7,285 nt of DNA, taken from positions 1-7,285 of the forward strand of contig ASZN01000134.1 in NCBI GenBank assembly GCA_000406005.1, in the 5' to 3' direction. The notes beneath the pieces are model-generated. The model was not told the DNA's origin and searched no databases. It saw nothing but the letters and a program-made list of their open reading frames with translations. This DNA comes from Candidatus Poribacteria bacterium WGA-3G (lineage in GTDB: Bacteria > Poribacteria > WGA-4E > WGA-3G). Shown here in pieces: positions 1-7,013 of this stretch. The position numbers and the translations under genes are program-made. The number at the start of each line of letters is the position of its first letter. Position 1 is the stretch's first letter.

Positions 1-101
1 GTCTACAAAGGGACTTAAGGAATCCCGTAGAGAACCGTGTTTTTCAGATGGACATAGATTAACATAGTTTTTTACTAACAGCGACTTCACCTGAATAACA
101 G

Positions 102-122
102 CAGCGTGTTGATGTAACGCTG
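102..122. other. Small hairpin before the terminator
   Basis: CAGCGT (102-107) and ACGCTG (117-122) form a 6-bp stem with a 9-base loop, four bases before the terminator stem. It shares CTG (120-122) with the outer arm of the larger inverted repeat, so the two structures are mutually exclusive at that edge. Confidence 0.35.
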
Positions 123-173
123 ATACGGGCGCGTCCACAAACGCGCCCTATTTTTATACTTATATGGTATCAG
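120..173. repeat. Interrupted inverted repeat enclosing the terminator
   Basis: CTGATAC (120-126) is perfectly complementary to GTATCAG (167-173). The left arm abuts the terminator stem directly, so the 5' side is a continuous 15-base arm. The 3' side is split by 18 AT-rich bases (149-166). Removing those bases would give one perfect 15-bp hairpin. Confidence 0.5.
127..155 (+). terminator. Rho-independent terminator-like hairpin, plus-strand orientation
   Basis: GGGCGCGT (127-134), a six-base loop and ACGCGCCC (141-148) form a perfect 8-bp GC-rich stem, followed by TATTTTT. The T-run lies on the plus-strand side, so it would end a plus-strand transcript entering from the left. Read on the minus strand it has no T-run, but it could still protect the 3' end of the WD40-protease message, whose stop codon is about 70 bases upstream of it. 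Confidence 0.55.
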
Positions 174-219
174 GTAGAAATAACGAACACCTTTTGGAGC
201 AGTTTGTGAACGTTAGACA

Positions 220-2745
220 CTATTGCCCTTTGCGAAGGAGTGCCTTGAGATAATTTGATGGAACAGCGAAATTAAGATTTTGTACGCGATTAATCTTTGA
301 GTTAGGATCAATTGAAAAATCAGCTAAGGTAGCAATTCCTATAACCTCTCCTTTCGTATTTAGGACAGCTCCTCCGCTACTCCCCGGAGAAATCGCTGCA
401 GTTATTTGGATCCATTTATTATTCCCCTCACCTCGTATACTACTGACAATACCATTTGAGACAGTCCCTTCCCAACCTTTTGGATTGCCAACAGCATATA
501 CCTCTTCACCAATTTCGACTTTGTCACTATTAGCAAGAGGTAGTACTGTTAGATTAATGCCGTTGATTTTTAGGATCGCGAGATCATGTTCCGCATCTGT
601 CGCTATAACACTTTCAACAGCATGCCATTTTTCTCCACCAACCACCCTCACATATTTCCGTGCAGCCCCTTTAATAACGTGATAGTTGGTCGCAATTTGG
701 CCGGGACCAACGAAAAAACCACTTCCATATCCTTGCTGATTGCCATTTGCATCCTGCATAGAAAGAAGAACTGTAGACGCTAAGGCACTTTTAGCAATTT
801 GTTGCGGGGTTTGTGTTATTCCAGATTGTTGTTCCGTCGCGATTTCTGTAGTTGGTTGATTCTGCCGTGGCTCAGCTTCTTGTGTTTCCATGTTGAAAGT
901 GCTTTCATTCACATTCCAGAGAAGTACGGTACCATCTTCACTACCGCTGACAAGAGTCGATCCGTCTTTTGCGAAAACAAGAGCCGTTATCTTACGGGTA
1001 TGGCGTGTCTTAATGATTCTTTTTTGTTTTTCGACGAGATCATATAGCCAGATTTTTCCTGTTTTGTTACCAATTCCTAAAAAGCGGGCATCAGGAGTAA
1101 AAGCTAGGGCGGTGATATGGTCGAATTCGGGCTCAGAAACGAACTTCACATTTCCACTAAGAGCATTCCAAAGCCGGAACGTTCCGTTTTCTTCACCACT
1201 GCATAAGAGAGTACCGTCATAGACGAAGGTTAAAGCAGTAACAGTACTCTGAGGCCCATTGAGGGTTTTGAGTCTTCGTTGAGTTTTAACATCTAATAGG
1301 TAGATTCTTCCGTCTTTACCACCACTGGCAAGGGTTGTGTCCGCGGGTGAAAGTGCTAACGCAGTGATACCATGTGTATTCCCAGTAAACATCGACAATA
1401 AAATATCGTCACCTAAGCCTTCATCGCTCTCAAGTGCTATGGTGACATCGGATAAGAAAATGGTGCCATCTTCGTTCCCGCCGCTAGCAAATGTTTTGCC
1501 ATCCTTAGAAAAAGCGACTGCCTGCGTTAGTCCTGTATGCTCTTGAAGTATAGAGAGTTCACTACTCGTCCCAGCATCCCATAGACGTAGCTTATTGTCT
1601 AACCCAGTCCCACAGGCGCGAATACGATTATCCTCTGTGTACACTAAAGCTTTAATTCCTCCAGTATGTCCAGATATCTCAATTCTCCTCCTTGCCCCGA
1701 TTCTATCCCACAAGCGTATTGTGCCATCTGGGCTGCCACTGGCAATAGTACTTCCGTCTGGTGAAAAATCAACATCTGATACCAAGTCTTTGTGTCCGGT
1801 AAGTGTAAAGTTGTGCTCTGTTGTGTTTGTATTCCATAGTTGGATCAACTTGTTTGCACTACCGGTAGCAAAAGATTTCCCATCAGGAGAAAATTTCACG
1901 GCATATACTGGTGCATTGTGTTCCGTTGGAGCATGAAGTTTACCACCTTCTGCGACAACGTTCCATAATTGGACAGAACCATCCAGGCTTGCACTTGCGA
2001 GACTAGTCCTGTCAGGAGAGAAATCTACTGCCCAGACTGAATCTGTATGCCCATCAAATTCGTAGATTCGGTCTCCTGTTCCAGCGTCCCAGACTTGAAT
2101 TATACCATTCCCGCTTCCACCAGCTAACAGATGGCTGTCTGGCGAAAATGCTACAGTATAAACGGAATCTTTGTATGGTAAGATAGCAATAAGTTTTTCG
2201 TCCGCAGTAGTAGCGTGTGGATTCCAAATCCGAATGCTTTTGTCCGCGCTTCCGCTCGCAACCATGTTACCATCCGAGGAAAATGCGACATCATAGACAG
2301 GTCCCGTATGTCCTTCAAAGGTAGATAATAGTTCAGGAACAATAGCATTGGATATTGAATTGCTATTATACTTGCTGACATCCCACAGTCTGATTTTTCG
2401 ATCCCAATGTGCTGCGGCAAGAATAGTACCATCAGGGGAGTAGGAAATCGCATTGGCTCCGCCCATAGATTCATTGACCAATTCCGGCCCGTTCGTATAG
2501 ATATCCGTTATGAAATGCGCCTCTTTGCCGGTGCGGACATCATAAATCCAAACTCCAATAGTTGTTGCTACCGCCAACTGATCCCCATCAGGAGAAAACT
2601 TTATATCATTTATCCAGCCTTTACCGAGACGTGCCTTTGCGCCTGGCGGTAAGTGCAACTTTGTATAATCTTGCGCGAAAACATCTGTTATAAATAGCGT
2701 AGTAATTAATACTATACTAACAATTAGACTATATCTCCGTTTCAT
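220..2745 (-). CDS. Exported WD40 repeat protein with C-terminal HtrA-like (trypsin-like) serine protease domain
   Basis: The protein has 841 residues from the chosen ATG. Residues 1-24 look like a signal peptide: basic MKRR, a hydrophobic core, and probable cleavage after VFA, so it acts outside the cytoplasm. Residues 45-613 hold 13 recognisable WD40 repeats, many with FSPDG and LWD motifs, a beta-propeller fold usually used for protein binding. A polar linker (about 614-645) leads to a trypsin-like domain (about 646-841). Its catalytic residues are His689 in TNYHV, Asp721 in HDLAIL and Ser790 in GSSGG, and it ends in NFAVPS as HtrA protease domains do. No PDZ domain follows, unlike classical DegP/HtrA. 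The start at 2745 is preferred over GTG at 2784 because AAGGAG lies 9 bases upstream and the signal peptide begins there. It is the last gene of the set, 84 bases after the TPR gene. Family assignment is firm; substrate is unknown. Confidence 0.93.
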   Translation of the reverse strand: MKRRYSLIVSIVLITTLFITDVFAQDYTKLHLPPGAKARLGKGWINDIKFSPDGDQLAVATTIGVWIYDVRTGKEAHFITDIYTNGPELVNESMGGANAISYSPDGTILAAAHWDRKIRLWDVSKYNSNSISNAIVPELLSTFEGHTGPVYDVAFSSDGNMVASGSADKSIRIWNPHATTADEKLIAILPYKDSVYTVAFSPDSHLLAGGSGNGIIQVWDAGTGDRIYEFDGHTDSVWAVDFSPDRTSLASASLDGSVQLWNVVAEGGKLHAPTEHNAPVYAVKFSPDGKSFATGSANKLIQLWNTNTTEHNFTLTGHKDLVSDVDFSPDGSTIASGSPDGTIRLWDRIGARRRIEISGHTGGIKALVYTEDNRIRACGTGLDNKLRLWDAGTSSELSILQEHTGLTQAVAFSKDGKTFASGGNEDGTIFLSDVTIALESDEGLGDDILLSMFTGNTHGITALALSPADTTLASGGKDGRIYLLDVKTQRRLKTLNGPQSTVTALTFVYDGTLLCSGEENGTFRLWNALSGNVKFVSEPEFDHITALAFTPDARFLGIGNKTGKIWLYDLVEKQKRIIKTRHTRKITALVFAKDGSTLVSGSEDGTVLLWNVNESTFNMETQEAEPRQNQPTTEIATEQQSGITQTPQQIAKSALASTVLLSMQDANGNQQGYGSGFFVGPGQIATNYHVIKGAARKYVRVVGGEKWHAVESVIATDAEHDLAILKINGINLTVLPLANSDKVEIGEEVYAVGNPKGWEGTVSNGIVSSIRGEGNNKWIQITAAISPGSSGGAVLNTKGEVIGIATLADFSIDPNSKINRVQNLNFAVPSNYLKALLRKGQ

Positions 2746-2754
2746 GTAGCACAA

Positions 2755-2760
2755 CTCCTT
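2755..2760 (-). promoter_or_regulatory. Ribosome binding site fixing the start of the WD40-protease gene
   Basis: AAGGAG on the minus strand lies 9 bases before the ATG at 2745. The more upstream in-frame GTG (2784) and ATG (2769) have no comparable site, and starting there would bury the basic n-region of the signal peptide. Confidence 0.8.
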
Positions 2761-2829
2761 AATAAACATAAGATTAATTAGCACAAGTCGTTAAGTGTGT
2801 CTGTTTCTATCCGAATTTCATGTTTGACT

Positions 2830-4644
2830 CTAATCAGCTATAGAATCTAAGAGTTGGTGAGCTGGTTCATATTTTTCATTGATGCTTAAAGCTATATTCG
2901 CTGCATTTCTCGCTTCTTCAAACTTACCAAGTCTTAGATAAGCAATACCTAGATTAAAGTGTGCTTCTATAAAATTCGGGTCAATATAAGCAGCTTTTTC
3001 AAGCGATAGGATTGCCCTTTCATAATCTGCCTGTTCAATATAAATAACTGCTAAGTTGCAATGTGCCTCTTTAAATTGCGGATCAAGTTTTATTGCTTTC
3101 TGGAATTGGACAATAGCTTTGGGATATTGATTCCGATCAAGGAGCGAGAGTCCTTGTCCATAATGTTTTTCCTTTGCCTGTTCTGTGGTTACCCTAGAAC
3201 TGGTGTTGTCCGTAATTTTGTTGTTGTTGGGTTGTGGGATTTCCTTTCGATTATCAGTGTCTGGTTCGGGTTGGTTTCGTTTGTTTATTTCTTCTATTGC
3301 CAAATCTCTCAACGGTTCTAAACGACCAAGTAAACGTTGATTAGACGGATCATCGCTATGGGCGTATCTCGCGTTAACTTCCTTAATTGTATCAAGTACC
3401 AATTGCCATTTTAACGAGGACCCTGGCATTTTTGCCCAATCTATATACATCAAAACCAAACGGTAATATGCTTCAATTGTGTGTGAATTGTCACTGTAAC
3501 GGTCAATAAATTCTTCAAATGCCTCAGCCGATTTTGTGAACAATGTTACATTGGCGAAGGCAGCACTATGATAGCACCTACCAGCCCAATATAGAGCGTA
3601 TACTGCATCTTCAGTAGATAGATTCGTGTTTGCATAAATTTCATACTCTTTGGCAGCCGCTTCATATTCTTTTTCTGCTCGAAGACGGTTCGCTTTAGCA
3701 AGACGATTATTTGATCCAAGTGTTAGTGCTTCAATTTTGGAACGGTCGCCAATATGCTGTGGAATTAAGTAGACACTATGGTATTTCTTGTAAATTTCTG
3801 TTTTTCGATCACCTTCATCTAATTCTACCAACCTGTCTAAGGCTTTTTCGTAATTAGCAAGGGCATTTTTGCTATCACGCATCTTGATATATAGATCGCC
3901 CTTATCAATATAGGCTTTGGTGGCATATTGGCTTTCTGGATATTGCCTAATAATATTGTCATACTGTTGGAGTGCTGCGTTAATGCTTCCTTGTTCTCTC
4001 AAATGCGAAGCTTGATTATACATCGCCTCGGCTTGAAGTTCCGGTTCCGACTGCGAAGGAGTAGGTTCCGATTCATCAGATACATTAGAGCGCATTTCAT
4101 TCTCAACCAATTGTTCCGGTTCCGGTTCAACTTTAAATAACTGTTCTATCTCTGCAACGCGACGTTCCGCTTCTATTTTAAACTCAGAACTTGGAAACTT
4201 TTCTATCAGCCAAGCAAATTTGGCTTTTGCCTGTTCAAAGTCCTCAATTTTGTAGAGCACCTCAGCCCATAGATAGGTTAATTCCTCTTGATGTTTCGGG
4301 ACATGGGTATTCGGCCAGGCTTTTGTGATATATGCAATTGCGTTGTGATAATATCTAACATCCTGCGTTTTTTCAGCAAGTTCATAGTAGCACAACGCGA
4401 TTTTAAGATGAGCAAGGGTAGTGAAATCCTCATCAATATGCCGCGTTTTTGCTCCGGGTTTGTTTGATTCTTTTAGTGCGGCTTCAAATTTCTTAATGGC
4501 ATTCTCATAATCTGAACGTTCGTACAACACTTCAGCCTCTTCAAAAAGCCTCTCCACTTTTTTGGAGTTCCCTAACACAAGTGGCGATAAGAGGGCAAGT
4601 AGTAACGCAACTCCGCCGATGATACCCCATATTCTTTCATTCAT
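2830..4644 (-). CDS. TPR repeat protein with N-terminal membrane anchor or signal peptide
   Basis: The protein has 604 residues. Residues 5-25 are strongly hydrophobic after a short MNER and are followed by NSKKVER; this is either an uncleaved anchor or a signal peptide cut near VLG/NS, so the rest is probably extracytoplasmic. TPR-like helical pairs are visible at about 33-60, 121-160, 205-238 and 240-272, more divergent helices at 320-455, and three canonical TPRs at about 491-592 with NLGIAYL and DPNF signatures. Acidic, proline-rich linkers at 171-203 and 453-488 split it into three blocks. The amino-terminal block recalls BamD/YbgF-type TPRs, but no lipobox cysteine is present. The ATG overlaps the upstream stop (TAATG) and has AGGAG 6 bases upstream, which supports translational coupling. 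The carboxy-terminal block matches the repeat unit of the upstream gene. TPR proteins bind partners as scaffolds; the partner is not evident. Confidence 0.9.
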   Translation of the reverse strand: MNERIWGIIGGVALLLALLSPLVLGNSKKVERLFEEAEVLYERSDYENAIKKFEAALKESNKPGAKTRHIDEDFTTLAHLKIALCYYELAEKTQDVRYYHNAIAYITKAWPNTHVPKHQEELTYLWAEVLYKIEDFEQAKAKFAWLIEKFPSSEFKIEAERRVAEIEQLFKVEPEPEQLVENEMRSNVSDESEPTPSQSEPELQAEAMYNQASHLREQGSINAALQQYDNIIRQYPESQYATKAYIDKGDLYIKMRDSKNALANYEKALDRLVELDEGDRKTEIYKKYHSVYLIPQHIGDRSKIEALTLGSNNRLAKANRLRAEKEYEAAAKEYEIYANTNLSTEDAVYALYWAGRCYHSAAFANVTLFTKSAEAFEEFIDRYSDNSHTIEAYYRLVLMYIDWAKMPGSSLKWQLVLDTIKEVNARYAHSDDPSNQRLLGRLEPLRDLAIEEINKRNQPEPDTDNRKEIPQPNNNKITDNTSSRVTTEQAKEKHYGQGLSLLDRNQYPKAIVQFQKAIKLDPQFKEAHCNLAVIYIEQADYERAILSLEKAAYIDPNFIEAHFNLGIAYLRLGKFEEARNAANIALSINEKYEPAHQLLDSIAD

Positions 4645-6851
4645 TATCTTCTCCTCGGTGGTATTGGGTCTGGTGCATCTGGTATAATTTTAAAAGAGAA
4701 GTTATTAGTCGCGAGAAGTTTTGTTTTGCCGAAGAAGCCAGTCTTACCAAATAATTGGAATTGCAATTGTTGACTTCTCCCTTTCACATTTTTATGGGCT
4801 GTTATTGGGACACGAATAATCTTTTCACTGTTTCCGTCTAATTTTGAAATCGGATCAGGTGTTTTAATACGCAATCCAGCTATAAACGATGGATTAAATC
4901 TTATTTCAACGTTTTGCGCTGTGCCGCCCGTGTTAGTGAAAGTCAGTCTGATATTTCCTGTCTCCCCCGCGTCAAGGAAACCATTTCTTGAAGGCTCCTC
5001 CAAAGACGCTGCTATCGAAAGGAACGGAGGTCCGGGTGAAACTGGCGACGGAATTATGTCTAACCTAATAGCAACGAAACCGACTACTATAATAACCCCG
5101 ACTATAGCCGCGTAAGACAACACTTTCTTCCGAATCTTCTTGCGTTTCTCTATATTTCTCGCAAACGCGATCATCTGAATCAATTCACGTGCTTTCTGAT
5201 GGTTTGGATTGAACCGTAATGCTGCCTCTGCTGCAGCTTTGGCATCGTCATACGCACCAATTTCAAGGTATGCCTGACCTAAACCGTAGTGCGCTTCCAT
5301 AGAATCCGGATCCGCCTTTATCACCCGTTTGAATGCAGCCGCGGCTTGCTCATACTGCCGACTGTTAAGAAAAGCGAGTCCGCGCGCTAAATCCTGTTGG
5401 ACATCAGAGGTTTCCGTCGGTTTAGCTGCCTGCTTTACCGATTCAGGTTGCGGAAGGTCAGAACGCGTCTGTTTGATGTCATCCAATAATTGACGGGCAG
5501 CATCGGCGTTGGCATCAATCCGTAATGCTTCCCGCGCTGCGTTTTCGGCATCCTCTAATTGTCCCATCTCAAGATAGACCGTGCCTAAACCGACATGTGC
5601 TGCTACGAAGTCGGAGTCCACATCTATCGCTTTTCGGAATTCTGCGATCGCTTCGGCAGGCATTTTCGATTCTAAATACGCGACACCAAGATCATAACGC
5701 ATCTCTTGTGTCGATTTTGCTTCCGGTTGTGGGTTGACGGGTGGCTTCGGGTCCGGTTGTGCAGTCCCCTGCTTTTCAGGAGCAGTAAAACTCGGATCAA
5801 CGGCTTCCAGAAGTGAGAGTGCCGGTTGATAGTCGGCATCTATCTTCAACGCTGCCCTTGCGGCATCTCTCGCTTTTCCGAGTTCCTGCTGTCCAAGATA
5901 GGCAAGCGCAAGTGCGTGATGCGCTGCTTTGTGGTTTGGATCGAGGGTTACCGTTTTTTCAAGCGATGGGATAGCACGCCGGTACGCCTCCATCTTCAGG
6001 TAGGCTAAACCGAGGTTATAGTGTGCAGTCACAAAATCGGAATCGAGGGTTATCGCATTTTGGAAAGTGGTGACGGCTTCGCTATAACGTTCACTGTTGA
6101 GGTGGGTCATACCTCTGTTGTAATGCGCCTGCTTTATCGTATCTGCGAGTTCGTGTGCCGGTTGATAGTTCGGGTCGAGCCTTAATGTCTCTGTGACAGC
6201 ATTCGTTGCTGCCTCCAAGTTTCCCAATGCACGGTAGGCGCGGGCGAGGTGGTAGTGTGCGCGCTTGAGGTGCGGAGCGATGGCGATGGCACGTTCAAGG
6301 TGCGGGATCGCTTTGTCGTGTTCTCCCTGTTCCACGTAAGCGTAACCGAGGTGGTAGTGCGCATCAACGAGATCGGCATCTCGCGTGAGTGCATGCTCTA
6401 ACGCCTCAATCGCTTGTTGGTATGCCTTCAGACCGATGTAAGCGGCACCGAGATGGACATGGATATGCGTCTTTTCGGACGCAACTTCCGGCGAACTGTC
6501 CCTTAAATCTGCGTCAAGGGCGACCGCTTTTTGAAACGCTGCGACGGCTTCCGTATAACGTCTGTCATCAAGATAGGTTTTGCCTTGGTCATAGTACGCG
6601 TCCGTTATCATGCCGCACAGCAGTAACGCCGGTTGATGTTTCGCGTCGAGTTTCAATGCTGCCGTGATTGCAATCCCTGCGTTTTCGAGTTCATCCTGCT
6701 GGAGATAGGCGCGACAAAGCGCGCAGTGCGCACCGATAAAGTTCGGGTCCAACTTTACAGCCAACTCGAACTCAGGAACAGCCCTACTGTATTGTCCCGC
6801 CTCCAGATAAGCGATACCGAGGTTATAATGTGCCTCTTTGATAGCGTTCAT
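4644..6851 (-). CDS. TPR repeat membrane protein with extracytoplasmic C-terminal beta-sandwich-like domain
   Basis: The protein has 735 residues. About 13 TPR motifs fill residues 5-550 (for example 5-38, 161-195, 274-307, 415-448, 517-550), in groups of two to four closed by an extra helix with the pattern QPAxxLxxxI. A proline-rich linker lies at 352-380. A basic stretch (KRKKIRKK, 569-576) precedes one transmembrane helix at about 577-597. By the positive-inside rule the TPR region is cytoplasmic and residues 605-735 are outside. That tail carries NGFLDAGETG and FTNTGGTAQNVEI, a pattern seen in CARDB/Ig-like beta-sandwich domains, and ends in a proline- and arginine-rich tip. There is no signal peptide. 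ATG at 6851 is the only start before an in-frame TGA at 6894-6896; its ribosome binding site is weak. It is first in the operon, 45 bases after a promoter -10 box. Function is probably scaffolding across the membrane; partners are inferred only. Confidence 0.92.
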   Translation of the reverse strand: MNAIKEAHYNLGIAYLEAGQYSRAVPEFELAVKLDPNFIGAHCALCRAYLQQDELENAGIAITAALKLDAKHQPALLLCGMITDAYYDQGKTYLDDRRYTEAVAAFQKAVALDADLRDSSPEVASEKTHIHVHLGAAYIGLKAYQQAIEALEHALTRDADLVDAHYHLGYAYVEQGEHDKAIPHLERAIAIAPHLKRAHYHLARAYRALGNLEAATNAVTETLRLDPNYQPAHELADTIKQAHYNRGMTHLNSERYSEAVTTFQNAITLDSDFVTAHYNLGLAYLKMEAYRRAIPSLEKTVTLDPNHKAAHHALALAYLGQQELGKARDAARAALKIDADYQPALSLLEAVDPSFTAPEKQGTAQPDPKPPVNPQPEAKSTQEMRYDLGVAYLESKMPAEAIAEFRKAIDVDSDFVAAHVGLGTVYLEMGQLEDAENAAREALRIDANADAARQLLDDIKQTRSDLPQPESVKQAAKPTETSDVQQDLARGLAFLNSRQYEQAAAAFKRVIKADPDSMEAHYGLGQAYLEIGAYDDAKAAAEAALRFNPNHQKARELIQMIAFARNIEKRKKIRKKVLSYAAIVGVIIVVGFVAIRLDIIPSPVSPGPPFLSIAASLEEPSRNGFLDAGETGNIRLTFTNTGGTAQNVEIRFNPSFIAGLRIKTPDPISKLDGNSEKIIRVPITAHKNVKGRSQQLQFQLFGKTGFFGKTKLLATNNFSFKIIPDAPDPIPPRRR
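4651..4655 (-). promoter_or_regulatory. Ribosome binding site for the second TPR gene, inside the end of the first
   Basis: AGGAG on the minus strand sits 6 bases before the ATG at 4644 and is part of the last sense codons of the upstream gene. Together with the one-base stop/start overlap it indicates coupled translation. Confidence 0.8.
5821..6637 (-). repeat. Internal DNA repeats marking ends of TPR super-units
   Basis: GCCGGTTGAT (plus-strand reading) occurs at 5821, 6157 and 6628, each time encoding the QPA of the helix closing a group of TPRs. The spacings of 336 and 471 bases equal 112 and 157 codons, both in frame. This reflects duplication of multi-TPR blocks rather than single motifs. 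Confidence 0.6.
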
Positions 6852-6895
6852 ACGTGTCTTTAAAATAGCAGATAAAGGAGATTTTACTTTACTTC

Positions 6896-6925
6896 ATTCT
6901 ATCACGTCTCTGTTAATTTTATCAA
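6896..6925 (-). promoter_or_regulatory. Sigma70-like promoter of the TPR/WD40-protease operon
   Basis: On the minus strand TTGATA (6920-6925) is followed after 18 bases by TAGAAT (6896-6901); each hexamer is one mismatch from consensus. Transcription would start near 6889, giving a 5' leader of about 38 bases before the ATG at 6851. No other good promoter lies upstream of any of the three genes. Confidence 0.6.
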
Positions 6926-6933
6926 CAAAAATC

Positions 6934-6962
6934 TTGAGTGCGGCGCGAGTTTGCGGTATAAT
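6934..6962 (+). promoter_or_regulatory. Divergent sigma70-like promoter facing the small ORF
   Basis: On the plus strand TTGAGT (6934-6939) and a perfect TATAAT (6957-6962) are separated by 17 bases. The predicted start near 6969 gives a leader of about 45 bases to the ATG at 7014. Its -35 box is only 8 bases from the -35 box of the operon promoter. Confidence 0.55.
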
Positions 6963-7002
6963 GACATCGCGAATTGATAGGTAAAAAGATAGACTTCCAG
7001 AC

Positions 7003-7006
7003 GGAG
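7003..7006 (+). promoter_or_regulatory. Ribosome binding site of the small ORF
   Basis: GGAG lies 7 bases before the ATG at 7014, near-optimal spacing. It is the main reason for treating this short frame as a gene. It lies in GGAGACTCTCC (7003-7013), an inverted repeat whose arms would leave only one base between them, so stable local pairing is unlikely. Confidence 0.4.
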
Positions 7007-7013
7007 ACTCTCC

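Noticed and set aside
127..155. Terminator of the minus-strand operon
   Set aside because: On the minus strand the T-run becomes an A-run before the stem and the sequence after the stem is GTATCAG, so intrinsic termination in that direction is unsupported.
890..1936. Plus-strand open frames opposite the WD40 region (890-1222, 1337-1546, 1595-1936)
   Set aside because: They repeat with the WD40 periodicity and are shadows of the conserved FSPDG/ASGS codons on the other strand.
2151..2474. Minus-strand 107-codon frame inside the WD40 gene
   Set aside because: It overlaps the real WD40 frame on the same strand and has no recognisable domain or start signal.
2746..2784. Thirteen extra N-terminal residues on the WD40-protease from a GTG at 2784
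   Set aside because: No ribosome binding site there; ATG at 2745 has AAGGAG and begins a classic signal peptide.
2746..2829. Separate promoter for the WD40-protease gene
   Set aside because: Only weak matches were found (for example TTAACG with TTATGT); nothing comparable to the 6896-6925 promoter.
2830..4644. BamD outer-membrane assembly lipoprotein
   Set aside because: No lipobox cysteine after the hydrophobic segment, far longer than BamD, and no bam genes nearby; only a general TPR likeness.
220..6851. Intracellular defence system of the trypsin/TPR/WD40 conflict type
   Set aside because: No NTPase, death-like adaptor or toxin domain is present, and the protease has a signal peptide, which argues for an envelope role.
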